Positions 1 through 13,544 of a stretch of 64,000 nt of DNA are shown one piece after another; within the stretch, counting starts at the first letter, position 1; each line of letters opens with the position of its first letter. Origin of the DNA: Metopolophium dirhodum. Taxonomy: Eukaryota > Arthropoda > Insecta > Hemiptera > Aphididae. The notes beneath the pieces were generated by a model. The model worked only from the letters and a program-made list of their open reading frames with translations, made no database searches and was not told the origin of the DNA. Position numbers and translations under genes: made by a program. Location of the stretch: NCBI RefSeq assembly GCF_019925205.1, contig NC_083567.1, forward strand, positions 18,724,001 to 18,788,000. The letters run 5' to 3'.

Positions 1-3000
1 TACTATTATAGTAAAATAATGACGTTATGTATTACTGATTAGGTATACAAATATTTTCAAAAGATATATATTATATTATTGTTAATAAAGTATTTTTAAT
101 GTAGAAAATTCTAAAATAATTATTGACATTGTATTTTTTTTCCACACGCAACGTAACGAAATAACGCATTGCGCTTATTGTAAACTGTTGCTATTAGGTA
201 AACGTTGTTATGTTATAATGATGTTAACTGACCTGTAAGGTATAAACAAAACTGTCTAATTTATTTTATCGTTGATTTAAAATATTTATATTTTTAATGT
301 TCATATTTTGAACATTTAAATAACAATAGTTTCAATTATAATTTTATGTTTTTGTTTTCACACGTTGAACACATTTCAAACACATAATATAAACACAATA
401 TTTTTTTAATGTTATAAAAACCAATATTTAACACATTATTAAGCTTAAAGCAAAAATTGTTTAAAAATACTGTGACGACGCATATAATATTTTAACTATA
501 GTGCAAATGGTAGGTACGATTAAGCATGTATACGATATAGTCAGGTATATGAATAGAAATAACAACAATGACCAAACCGTCAAAATTATCCTCTTTAAAT
601 GATTGATGTGACTAGTATTCATTATGATATCAAAACACTAGATTTTCATACAGTAAACAACTATATTATTATATAGCCGTATACCCTAGATAGTCTATTT
701 ACTAAAAGTATGAAGTACCTCATCTACAGTGGTTAACTGAAACTGTAACAACCATTATGTACTAATGTTTGACAATATTTAGCCTGGTCGTATCCGGATA
801 TGAATACAATATTATTATTTGTTACCTACATTTATTTAGAAATCTGTAATTGCGAAATACCAATCACAACGCGTTTGTCAAGCTCCTGTTTTTACTATCC
901 GATTTGTGCATATGTTTACCATACAAGAATGTTATATTATTGTATATACTAGTTTTTGGATATTACATAAAGCAATTACCTAATTATTGTCCATTTTACA
1001 ATGATATGTACCTATTTTTTATATTATTTAATATTGTTTTATTTTCAGTGAACATATTTTAATCGGCAAAAGCTGTGCGAGAACAAGTCAGTAAGATGTT
1101 TTTGTGGGGTCGTGTTTTGACCTTCCCAATATGTTCACTATAAGCTAAATAATACTACGAACAACCTGTGCTCGAATTCGGGGGGAGGGCATTACCAAAT
1201 TATACAACGCATACTTACATAGTGTACTAATAACTCATGAGGATCGATCAAATAATCACCAGCGACGAAATATAAATATTCGCATACATATAGTAATCCG
1301 ATAATCTTCTTATTCATGCTCATTTCTGAAAAAAAAAATTAATTAGATAATTTAAATTGATTACTAAACATAGGTTCTTAAATGCTTAGTTTATTACATA
1401 CTCAACAATAGTCGTTTAATCTTTTGAATAACTTTAATCATTCTCAATAATAATAATACAGTACAATAAAAATTAATTAACTTCCTAATGCGTTATAACT
1501 TATAGTATGTCCACTGGCAAAATTTTCATCGGAAACCAAACTGTAAATTTTTATTCAAATTCCCAAAAATGTTCATTGCCAAAATCCAAAAGTAATAACC
1601 TTAACCGACCTAATTTAGGAAAAACATTTTATATTATTGTTGAAAAATGTTACCATCACACTCATCACAGTGTTAAGATTCATGATTATTTTAAATTAAA
1701 TAATCTTTAAATATATCATTAATCAGTAGCAAACATTTTTTGACACACATTTCAATCTAATTCTGAGTTATTTGAATGTAATCCGTCATTACACTCGAAT
1801 AATGTGGTTAATTTATATTTTAATAAATTATTAAGTAAAATAATTATTTTTTTCTCATAAAAACTCCAATCTCCCCGATGGGATCAAAACATTTTTAAAA
1901 AGTTTTATAAAATATATTAACGCACACGTTGATAATAGGTACTTAATACTTATACAGTTTTGAATAACTTTACTGCAATACATTATTTATTTGGAAATTT
2001 GGGATAGATACATGTAATAATACTAAATATAGTTCTATGTTTTTAATACCTATTATATTTCATTGATTGGTATTTTTGAATGAGATTAACTACTAAATAT
2101 TATTTATTTATTTTTTATACACCTGTATAATAAATTATGGCATCAACGGAAAAATTAGTAGCCAATAAGACTTTATTATTTACATACCTATTAGTTAAAG
2201 ATTATATGAAATTGGTTGACGGAGATCACTGCTCAGTTCTATTTTTTTACACATATTTTGATGAGTGCAATCATCAAAATGTATTGAGTGCTTTTGATGA
2301 AGGTGCTAGGATTTCTCGTTAAGTTTCTAGAGTTGATATATTTCATGGTTTGATTCAATTTATTGTCAGTGTTTGACATTTTTATGTGTTTCACTGAGAT
2401 GAATACACTGAAATCTGACCATGAGATGTTCGTATGTGACGCAAGTGTGGTTTATTTAACCCCGTATTTCTTTGATATAATGACTTTGATCACCGTGTGG
2501 TGAAGTATTTGATATTTTTATCTCTCTAAATTGATTTATTTTTAAATAAAACCATTGATTTGGCCATCCAATAATGTGATTATTGGATTTATTGTTATTT
2601 TGTGAATCGTAGTCTGATATAAATGGTCATAATTCCAAATCGGGGTTAACTGCAGTAGCTCTTTTGGCTTTTTGTTCGGCTTTTTCATTTCCTATTATAG
2701 TGACATGTATTTCCAGGAAACCACACAAGAAATGAACAAGCATTCTATTTACGTGATCATTTAGTTCATTGGTTATTTGAATGATTGGCTGTGGTGGTTT
2801 TGGTGTAAGCTAATAGAGTGCTTAGGGAATTGAACATTATTAAATATTTGTTTTTTATTTTCATTAAGCTGAATGCTTTGGATGTATTTTAAATTTGAGT
2901 TTTTCTTATTCTTCTACTTTAAAAATACTATAGATACTATTTTATGTTTGAAGTTTAATATTCTTATCGTTTGATATCACAGCTAGTCCTGATTATTGTA

Positions 3001-3579
3001 CGATTTTTGACGAGTCAGTTTAGTTTTATAATATGTAGGTACATAGTAGTTCGTAATCCACTTATGAGTTATGAGTAAAGTATTTAATGGAAAAGGCTTT
3101 TATAAATGTTTTTATCCGTAGTATTTTGTTGCAACAGGTTTGGTTAAAGTTGATTAGGTCCTTGTGAAATTAACAATGAGGTAGGTATTTGTATTGGGTA
3201 TTGGTTTATGTTTAAATTTCCGTTTCATTATTTATAGCAAAAACTTGTTGTTTTAGTAATGTAAAATGAGATAAACTCACAAAATTGTGGTGAGCAGATT
3301 AGTTTTTTCCGATTTTTTAAAATTTTGAATAGGGACCTATGTATCAAGTAGTATTTTTCTTAATGTAAGATATCCCAGCTATGTTACGTATACTTGCGAC
3401 TGGACTACCAAAGCCCTTATATGTATATTGATAACCAGATAGCAAGATTTTGTACTATATTTAGCATTTGTATTATTCTATATTTAGCTGACGCTGTACC
3501 ATATTATACTACCGAACCATAATACCTTTTAGATCTCATAAAGTCTATATATATTTGTACTAATATGTCCAAATTAGGA

Positions 3580-3617
3580 TCCCCCTCCCCCATACAATTC
3601 GCCTGGCTACGCCACTG
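3580..3617 (-). repeat. Solo hAT-like end
   Basis: In reverse complement CAGTGGCGTAGCCAGGCGAA then a G-rich run, as in hAT MITEs. No partner found nearby. Confidence 0.5.
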
Positions 3618-4139
3618 CCTATCCCTATGATCAGTGATATTTAAGGCTTCGAGTTTTAATTGACTAATAGGTTATAGGTAATATGTATAATAAAAATAGC
3701 TAAATAATATAACTAAAAATAATGATAATGATTATACATCGGCATCAGTTGAGTTTGTCACCGAATGTTGAAACTAGTTATAAAAAGTATTTATTTATTT
3801 ATTTAATCATAATAACGGACTTATACTCCAAATCTTAAATAATAATTTATAGTAGGTAATTATTGATATAATGAAAGTTTCAAGTCAAAAATTGAAATAT
3901 AATAATATATTAAGATAAGTGGGAAAAACTATTTAAATGGGAAAAATTTTAGAGGTCAAAAAAAAAACAAAACAGCTGTTGATTATGAAAGTGATAAATA
4001 GTTTTAAGTTTTAATTTGTATTCATTTTTGTTTCTTCCGATTCATTTAAAAATTTGCATTTCCAAAACTACCAACTAAATACATATTCTTACAAGAAAAA
4101 AACTTAGGGTTATCAATATTGATATAGCACTTTTCTACT

Positions 4140-4221
4140 GTACAATGTGTCTTCAGATACAAAAAACACCACACATCATTAGAAAATCAGTACATTGATT
4201 CAATACGCTCAGAATCTAAAA
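4140..4221 (+). repeat. Dispersed repeat family R1, truncated copy
   Basis: Ends in ACGCTCAGAATCTAAAA preceded by ACACATCATTAGAAAATCAG, as at the right end of the 25.2-kb copy. Left boundary unclear. Confidence 0.65.
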
Positions 4222-7165
4222 TGAACGGTTATTTAAAAAAACATTGTAATATAAATTCTAATAGTTGTGTAGTACTGTAGTTGTTGTGTGTTACAGTAAC
4301 TCAATTGTATCTTAAATAACGAACGGTATTTTAATTAAATTCTACGAATTACGAATTTTTCAATTAGTTACTTTGCAGAAGCATTTTTTTTTCAATATAA
4401 CACTTCTTTAGAGAGATTCAGCAATTGTAGTCACGCATTTTAAAATAAAAATTACAAAGGTATTTTTCCATCTGATGTAGGACCACAAAATATACAATGT
4501 AAGTACCTACACCATGTTTATTTCATGTTAATTATATAGTAAAACAACTATAAAAGTTTATAACCATAGTATGGACAAATTACTTTGATTAAATCTTGCT
4601 AATATTATAGTTGCCATGAATCATTACATAAATGTTGTATTTTAAATCTCGTATATATATTATATTATTAACTATTTTTACCAATTTTACAATTAATATA
4701 AGGTAATAGTAAATTACATTATATTTATGTAATATAGTAATTAGGGCCAACTAAAAAAATATTGGTAATATACTATTATACCCATATTATAAACATATAA
4801 TAATTGCTAAATAAATTAATATCTCCCGAAATGACCACATCGCATTTAAAACCGTGAGACAGTTTGGTAATAAGCTCACGCACTGTTTAAAATTGAAATT
4901 CATTAAACACTTTTAAACATTTACTTTTTAGATTAAAAGATAGTCAAATAATACTTTGGGCAAGAAAAAATAAACTTATTACTGCTTTTTGATGTAGTAT
5001 TTTACTATTCAACGCAATTTTATTAGTATTAAAAAGTAACTTCATCCAACAGCGCACTTAACTTCGAGAATTTTTCACTTCCATAGAGTATACATATTAT
5101 AGTATGTGGTCATTAAAATATAATAATATAAATTTAACATAATATCGTTAAACAGCGTAAGATATTTTGACAAGACTTAATAGGTCAATAAGGTGTTGGG
5201 TGCCTAAGAGAACGATGTTTAAAAAAACATTTTATTCACCTTAACAAAATATAAAATAAGTAATGTTATTATGCTGAAGTATTTTAATTTAGCAGAATAT
5301 TTCACCTTTGGTCGATTGTGTACATGTTAGTCTTCGTTGAGTTCATTATTTACATTTTAAATGTCTATAATAGTACTAATGATGTATAATTAATATCGAA
5401 TACCTATACGATATTTTCAATGGAAACACACGTGATGTGTCAGCATTGCGTTGCGTGACGACTGCACATCACAAATATTTCAAATCTTTTCCAAACGTCA
5501 TCGTCACTCTCTTACGTTTAACTATGATTTGCCACATGAGCCATGTTCCAATGGAGTATAAGATATATTACATTCCCACAAGTAGAATAACCTGCGTTAT
5601 TCTTATATGTAATTCAATCCTTAAAAATACCGCCCGCTCTCAAATGTTTATTTTTATTGCTCTGTTGTTAAAAATGCATGGAATTATATAATAAATAATA
5701 AAAACGCGAGTAAAATAGTGGATATAATCTATACCGGTACATTTAAATAAAACTATTTTGATACTTAATATACATAATGTAGCTGCATAGTGTCTACTGC
5801 CCACCTACATAGGAAACGATTTTTAAACTGAATAGAGGTACTAAATTGTTTCTCTGCTCGGAGAACTATTGCTCGTATTATTAATATAATATTATGTACA
5901 TTGTAAATATTTCCTAGTCTAGTCATAATATGGAACATAATCATTAATCACTATATAGTAACATAACAGTTTTCGTACATTTTAGAACTTTCATATGACA
6001 CACATGCGTATGACGTACCTACTTACAAATACTCTAATTATAGTTAGTTGTTTATACTATATAGGTAGGTACCTACATATTATAAAGATTTATTGGTTTT
6101 AATATAGGCTGGTGAAAAATATTTTGTATTTTTGACGTGTAATCCAAAGTAAGTTTATAATTTTAATGTGCCCTAAGTATCTACCAATTGAAAAATTAAC
6201 TGTAGGTACGCAATTTCATATAATTGCAAAAACTTCATAAACTATTTCCGCTGTGTAACATAAAAATTATATCATAATTGATAAACTTTTAAAATTAAAA
6301 TGATGATTTTTTGTTGCAAAATATTTTAATAACAGTTACTGGTATAGAACAAAACGAAAAAGAGTGCTAACGAGAAAAAAAACTAACACAATATAATTAT
6401 AATTCTGCAGAGTCTAATTGGCCCTATCATTTTTTTCCCGTTACTATATTTTGTTGTGTTGGTAACAAATATTTTTTAAAGGATTCGAAAAAGAAATTTA
6501 TCTCAATGTATATATTCTTATATATAGTCTTATCGTTAAATAATAGCAGAATACATGTAGACCTTCTACATCAGCCACTATGTTTACATCACAAAATCAT
6601 TGAAACGTGCACGGACATTTATTTGCAAAGCTTTTATACGTCGTTAGTTAAATCTATAACTTTATTAGTATATATATATACGTATATTTATATTTAAAAT
6701 GGCGCTACTACTGTAATGCGATTGAAACAAAATGTTTTGCGTTCTAAAATCAGCGATATCGATTTTTAAATACATAGTTCAAATCTCAAATATTTACTGA
6801 GTCGAAAATATCTCCCTGTTTTCATAGTGCACACAATGTACAATCTTCAAGTATGCCGGTCTGTTCGCTTTTTTTTTTCTCATACAAATGATTTACGTCG
6901 GTCTTCCGCATTTTCTGATGATGTTTTATCAGTATCACAATTTATTACAATCGAATCGACCAATAAGTGCAGTATTTTTCATAGACATTTAAAGTGTTTA
7001 TCACTTTCTAACCTGACTTTCGTCAAGTGTATTTACTATTTACATTGATAAGTTAAAATAGTTCGATAAACATTGTAGACGGACATTTTATATACAACCG
7101 ACACGGTACCGCACGCACTGTAGAACTATTAGTAATTTTTACTAGTTTTTTTTTATCACTCTAAC

Positions 7166-8081
7166 GCGTTTTAGATTCTGAGTGGATCGATGAATGTTAT
7201 CTAGGCATTTACTTACAATAATATCTGTTTCGGTGTCATTTTTAAGAGCTTAAAAAAATTAAAATGCAGCGATCTTCAACTATAAATGTGGTGTCTGGTA
7301 GCTAGCAAATCGGATCTAGTATTCAAAAATTCAAAAATATATTTTACCTCATTTTGAGTTATTTAAAAACATTTTAAATTTTCAATTTGAACAGCTTGAA
7401 AATGTAGTACACGATTTATCGTACAAGTCGGTCTTACAGCATTAAAAAAATACTGAAATACGTTGGTACAATTATTTTTAAAGACATTCAAAATTGACAT
7501 TTGGAGGGAGTGAAACTTTTCTCGTATGTACGTTTACGTATATTATTACTTTCTTTAAACAATGCAATAGTTATATATAATAAATCGAAATATTTAGCTA
7601 CTAATTTTAAATTATTTATACTATGAACCTATTTACAGAGTTTACGTGCCGTATTAACTTAAAACTTAATGACAATACAATAAATTGTATAAAATACTTT
7701 AATAATAAGTGATAATATAATATAATATGCGAATTTTTTGAAGGAAAAAAGCATTTTAACATACCATGATAGTATAATACTAATAGAAAGATTAGGAAAA
7801 ACATTTTTAACATAATATTATATGTTTTCCGTCGGATTTGTCGTATGGTTTTTGTTATTATGGTTACTTATTAACAAAAACATATTTATGATTCGCAGAT
7901 TTTCCTTGTAGAGGAAAAATATTGAGTAGTGTGCTATGGTTTTACTAGCACAGCCTCAGATCGGAATCGTTTATCATCGTATGTAATGATTTATCATCGA
8001 TTTCAAACTGAATACATTTTAGATTCTGAGCGGAGGGAGGAAGCTAGTGGTTTTACAATGATGTTTATTTTTTTTATCCTG
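7166..8081. repeat. Fragments of R1 family at 7166-7200 and 8013-8065
   Basis: Two separate starts, TTTTAGATTCTGAGTGGATC and ATTTTAGATTCTGAGCGGAG, each followed by the typical ATGAATG or TTTTACAATGATG. Between them sequence does not clearly belong to the family. Confidence 0.6.
7830..7935 (-). repeat. Repeat with inverted partner at 11295-11400
   Basis: In reverse complement reads TTTTTCCTCTACAAGGAAAA and AATATGTTTTTGTTAATAA, nearly the same as the plus strand at 11295-11400. Either ends of one 3.5-kb element or two copies in opposite directions. Confidence 0.7.
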
Positions 8082-8306
8082 TTAACAAAATTTCCACCAG
8101 AAGGAGTGCTTTAATTTCAACATATAGTATCTTATCTTTTAGTACATTGGATCAAGATGGTAATTTAGAGAAGTCATTTTTCGATTTTCTCAATAATTGT
8201 TTAACGTCACGGGAAAAACCACCAAAATGTATTTTTCTAACGCTTATCACCGTAGAAATAAAATGTAAAAATTACCTAATTCCCACTAGGTATATTATAT
8301 ACAATT

Positions 8307-8444
8307 AATGGCTACTTATTAATACATACTTATGGTTCATACATTTTCTTTTGTCCGCTCAGAATCGTTTTTTAATGAATGGCTACTTATTAATACATAC
8401 TTATGGTTCATACATTTTCTTTTGTCCGCTCAGAATCGTTTTTT
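8307..8444. repeat. 71-bp direct tandem duplication
   Basis: Two near-identical units, 8307-8377 and 8378-8444, containing GGCTACTTATTAATACATAC and CCGCTCAGAATCG. Differences appear only near the end of the second unit, so the duplication is young. Confidence 0.93.
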
Positions 8445-8449
8445 ATCGA

Positions 8450-11290
8450 ATGCAATCATTGCATTCAAATCGAATACTGTAATAATACACTATCATGTCC
8501 GAGGACCGAAGGGACAAACTTCCACCACAGCTGACCTACTCCACCGCGCTGCACTTACCCACTTTTTAGAATTGTACCTACTCAATGCGACAATGTCTGA
8601 CGAAGTACGCTCAAAACCTATACCATGCAGCCGGCTGACTTACTCGGTTTTAGGTTTCTATAAACATAAGTTTAGAACACCTTATATCCTATAGTTGTAT
8701 CCGTCCATCCGTTAGTGTTATCAGTGCATAGTAGATTATTTGTAATAAGATATTTAATTATACGATTGTTAATATTAAGATGGTTATAGGTACTCATATT
8801 GTATAAATATTTAATAAATACTATCAAAAAACTATCAAGACGCGAAGGTGACCAAATTCTTTTTAAATAATAATATATTGTATTTGGAATTATAGTTTAT
8901 TGCTTCGTAAAGGGTTAGGAAACCGAGAATTTAGCCGAGTGAGCTTTCCTAACTAGTTTTCATTTGTTTTCAATGTACCTATTTGTTTTTGTTATTGGTA
9001 TCATAAATTTTGTTTTCGTTCCGTCTCGCCGATGATAATAATAATGGTTTTTCACGCAATAATCGAAATCGACATTATGGACAGTCGAAATATTATCGGT
9101 TTAACGGTGCGTGGTGAATACACAGCGGAGCCGATAGCAGCGGCACAGAGCACTCTTACAAGCCCATTTAATAGACAAATTTTGTCGTTTTCACAATATT
9201 ATACCCGTCGGTCAAATCGGTGCAGTATATTATAATATTATTATTATTACGATTATAATATTATTATTGTCGTCGATATACTCAATGGTGATCTCGTATA
9301 CCCCGTGGAAAATATGCCAAAAGGGTAAGAGAAAAAACCACCGTCGTGGCAAACGGTTTGCGTCGGCCGGTTGTAGCGATAATAATAACTTACAATAATA
9401 TAATATGTTTTTGAGTGGTGATCGGTAGGTTCATACGAGTACGGACGAGTATTGTTGTACAGAACTGCTGACATTGTGAAAGCGACAGCAGACCCCATTC
9501 ACTGCGTTATCGCAACTATGGCTCGAGTCGAATACACGTCGTGTACATATCATACGTTGGATTGGACGCCAAAACACAGAATAATGAGCTGCTGCTGAAG
9601 GTATTATTGTTGTGTTAACCGATACACACGCATGGTAAAAACTAAAAAATTTAATTTAAAAAAAAAAGTCCCCGTCGTTTAATCTAAAACCCCGTGCTGC
9701 AGTGCCTATATATTGTGCTCCCCCGTATTTGTAAAAATTGAATAACTCGCTATATATATAAAGTGCGTATATAAACACTGGAAAGTTTGCTATTTTTGAA
9801 AGCAGGCACCCAAACAAACCGCGCTGGACAATGTTTGTCGAGCAAATACACCGCCGAGCAAATAAAATAATAATATACAGAACCTTCATTGTAGGGAATA
9901 AAAATAAAAAAAATTAGATACCTACCTATGACGGACGATGTCAAGTGAGGTTCGTCGTCGTGTTGGGGCCAAACAGCAAACGAAAATAATGGTCGGGACA
10001 TTAGATGTGGAAAATTCGGGTATAATGTGTTTGTTTAAGCTCTTTAGAAAAGGCAAACCCTCCACATTCGCTATAGACTTTTTAACTAATATTTTTTTTC
10101 TTCAAATTATAGCAATAACGGCATGACGCGCATGCTATAGCGTACCAAATACTTTTTGGTTGTTATTATTTTCGTTTTTCCATCGAAATCACGTAAGGTA
10201 AGACCAGGGGAAACATCGATCGACATATTATTTCCCATTGAAAAATTATTAACAACGTTAAATTGTCTATACAGAGTGAATGACAAAATCGTATTTTTCA
10301 AAAGCTATACACAAAAATACTGCGAACTGATTTCTTTGGTGTTTTCAACATTAATATAATATAGATATCTACTCACTATATTATGCACTGGGATCCGTGG
10401 TTATAAGCTGTAAACTACGTTTTTTTTTTCCAGTCCATACTATCTCAGTTCGTGCTTTTTATACAAATTATAAATTTTACTGGCGGGCCACATCAAATCA
10501 CTATGAGGGCCATATTCGGTCGACACGCCTGGTCTAAACTATTAAGTAACAAGATTTAAAAAAATGTTTTTTTGGTTTTTATTTGAAATAGGAAAAAACC
10601 ACAGGTTTTTAAGTTTTACTTATCATGTCTTTGAATGTATTGACTAGATTCAAAATAAGAATTACCACATAATATAATAGGGTGCACTTGACCAAATATT
10701 TAATTAAAAATAAAATAATTTTGTTTACTCTTCTATAGAAATTATTATTTTCAAAACACATTATATATTTTTATTACTATTAGTTTGTCGTTGAACAACT
10801 CCGTGAGAACACTAGTTTAACTTACCGTTTTTTTTTTTATTTTGTAATCAATACATTTTCATTTTCATTATATAAAAATCGTTTCAGTATTATTAAATCA
10901 AACCGACGCCAAACGAAAAAACATTTTGGAACTCTTTTTATATTTGATTTTTAATTAAATTACACGTTGTTATTTTATTAGTGATGGAAGAGAAAAATAT
11001 CAGGCGTAGGCAGCTATAAACTCGTTTTTTTTTACATTTTAAGGATCTTGAAATAGCTTTTCAGTATTAATCAACTGAACTAGTAATTTTCCATTCACAA
11101 CATTATTGTATTAACGACATAAATGTACGCGATGATTTAGAAATATATATATAATTAAATATAAGTATCCACGTAGGCCATTTAAAAAACATAAGTAGTT
11201 AACGCATTAACGACCTACCTATTCTGAAACCTAACTAATTTAATATTAAGTATATTATATTGTAAAGTGTAATGATAATAAATGAAAAAA
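8450..11290. other. Intergenic, moderately CpG-containing at 9.0-10.2 kb
   Basis: 8900-8960 shares GAATTTAGC and TTTTCCTAACT-type sequence with 37280-37335, a dispersed repeat. From 9000 to 10200 base composition is more balanced than around it, with CpG and GTCGTCG runs, but no exon could be defined. Possible promoter or old element. Confidence 0.35.
10478..10545. repeat. Possible transposon fragment (GGCGGGCCACATC)
   Basis: CTGGCGGGCCACATCAAATC and GAGGGCCATATTCGGTCGAC resemble subterminal sequence of hAT (Charlie-like) elements. Short and uncertain. Confidence 0.3.
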
Positions 11291-11294
11291 CCTT

Positions 11295-11400
11295 AGGATG
11301 TTACTCGATATTTTTCCTCTACAAGGAAAATCTATGAACCGTAAATATGTTTTTGTTAATAATAACCATGACAGCAAAAACCTTACGAAAAAGTTGGTCA
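11295..11400 (+). repeat. Repeat with inverted partner at 7830-7935
   Basis: Contains TTTTTCCTCTACAAGGAAAA with an internal CCTCTACAAGG near-palindrome, then AAATATGTTTTTGTTAATAA. See partner. Confidence 0.7.
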
Positions 11401-11565
11401 GAATCAAAAAAAACGTGTATCCAGCCCAAAAACATATTTATGTAAATAATATCATTTTGAAATTGAATGGAAAATCCAAATAATACGTACATTGCATTGA
11501 ATTACACAAATTATTATTTCACATCTAACTAAATGGATAGTACCTACGTTCGTTTTTTCATAATG

Positions 11566-11995
11566 AAAACGCTGCCGCATGTGTTGTCTCGGCCGTCTTA
11601 CAAATGTACAACACAGCAAAAACTGTTTTGCGAGGGATAGAACGACTCAAGTTGTAGTGATAATTAAGACTTCAAATTGATATACAATATAGTTCAGAAC
11701 ATTATCTGTGAAATATATTTTTATTTTTTTGATATCACTTATACGAAAAAAGTTATTTTTGTTTCAAAATCCATTATTTCTTGTGTTTTTCAAACTTGGT
11801 TAACTCTTTCCATAGATATTGTAAAAGTAAAAAGATATTTCACAGCCTAAGTTCTCCGTTTTACGCGGTGAAAATTTCGTTTCTTAGTTATGACTGTAGG
11901 CTTTCCTCGGTTCATTCCGCACAAAACAATTTTTGATATGTTTTACATTTGTAAGACGGAAACAACACATGCGCGGGTGCTGTAGCGTCCTCTTA
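11566..11995. mobile_element. TTAA-type MITE with long inverted ends
   Basis: The left CGCATGTGTTGTCTCGGCCG and GTCTTACAAATGTACAACAC are the reverse complement, with small differences, of the right ...GTAAGACGGAAACAACACAT. The right end is GTAGCGTCCTC followed by TTAA; the left outer end is eroded. No coding capacity seen. Confidence 0.75.
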
Positions 11996-11999
11996 ACGA

Positions 12000-13130
12000 G
12001 TTTATTTTTGGCGATTTAAATAAAATTATCTTAACAAATTATAAACCTAATACAATTACCGCTAATTCGTATTAAACATATTATTATAAACGTAGGTAGA
12101 ACACGGAGATAGATAATAATTATATATAGAAGGACTAAAGAGTAATGTATAATATATTATGTCTATATGTATATCAGTAAGATATGTGTTTATTATACCT
12201 TTCAAATATACTATACATGTCGATAATAGAAAACCCATTTATAATGTACACTTTATGTCATACGAACAGGTAAGATGATCAGGTAAGATGATTTTTCTCT
12301 ATCGTGGACGAGTTAAACTATTCTATAAAACTATAGTTATTTGTACTGTTGTTTAATATTTATTTTAAAACTCCGTAGTAGCTAGAACTACTTAATAACA
12401 AAAATAGTTATAACGACAAATACATATTGTTAATAGCCAATGAGAAATAAATGTTCTGTCTCTTTCGACATTTCCAATTATTCTTAAAGCAACATATATC
12501 TGTCAACAATATAGCTTAAGCAAAATTCATCTTATCCTCTACGCTCAGACTGACGGTGTACTGTTTTTTTTTCTCATACAACGATCGATAGTGAATTGTA
12601 AATTCAATCGGATAATGTCATGTACGTATATGTATTGTTCTTAACTTGTTTCCTAAGTTCCTGTAAGTATCTAACCAATAATCAACAATAGTACCTGTAC
12701 AATAAATTAACAATTAACTTTACGTCATCATGCGTAATCACAATTGTTTCGCATAATAAATTGTTTTTACCGTGGAATTAAATTCGATCCCCTGAAGTTT
12801 TGTCGAAACCACTATACTGGTGGAGTGGTGGGTTATAATTTTCAATTGGCTATACTTAGCTACAACCTTGACGTTATTATGAAATAAAAATGTATAGAGA
12901 CTTTTTTTAGGTTTTACTATCTATACTAAATAAAGATGAGGTGCCCAGTGCCTATCTGTTTGAATATAATTAGTATGAGTGAAATTCAATGCACCAAAAT
13001 TATATAATATATCTGCATTTCCACCCCCTATAAGGAATATGTACTCTACCTGTACAAAAATAACGACTGAAAACGATAAAATTCAACAATAAAAATAAAG
13101 ATTTCAAACAAAAAAAAATTAAAATAGATG
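12000..13130. other. A+T-rich intergenic
   Basis: No gene or clear repeat seen. Confidence 0.5.
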
Positions 13131-13131
13131 T

Positions 13132-13543
13132 GCACTAAAAAAAGAACCGTCGAGAAGGTAATCGCTCTGCTGTAGAGTAAGTGTCGAATATACCTCGTCT
13201 TTGAGTAGGTCACTGTAATGGATGTGTTTAATTTTAATTCAATGATAAGTAATTGAAAACGATGAAAAACGATTCTGAGTGAAGACGGTCAACCAAACAG
13301 TTATTTCAATATAATAGTAATACAGTTTTAACAATAATGGTCGTATAGTTTTTTTTCGATTATTTTAAAAAGTCTGGGAAATGTCTAGAACCACAAATTA
13401 TATCCAATTTTAAACCTCCCTCCAAGTCGATGGTTCTTCTAGAAAAAAAAGTGTCTTCGGACATAACATTTTTAAAATTAAAAAAAAAACACAAAACGTT
13501 GTTAAATATTATATACATTCATTGGCGTTCAGAATCCAATATA
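13132..13543 (+). repeat. Dispersed repeat family R1, copy
   Basis: AATCGCTCTGCTGTAGAG start, GGTCACTGTAATGGATGTG, AAAACGATTCTGAGTGAAGA, end GTTCAGAATCCAATA. Same block order as other copies, diverged. Confidence 0.75.
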
Positions 13544-13544
13544 G

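Larger units (their letters stand above)
1..7120. other. A+T-rich non-coding DNA
   Basis: Frames up to 84 codons occur but have A+T-driven composition and no motif. Apart from the solo hAT end near 3.6 kb and the repeat fragment at 4.1-4.2 kb, nothing supportable. Confidence 0.6.
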
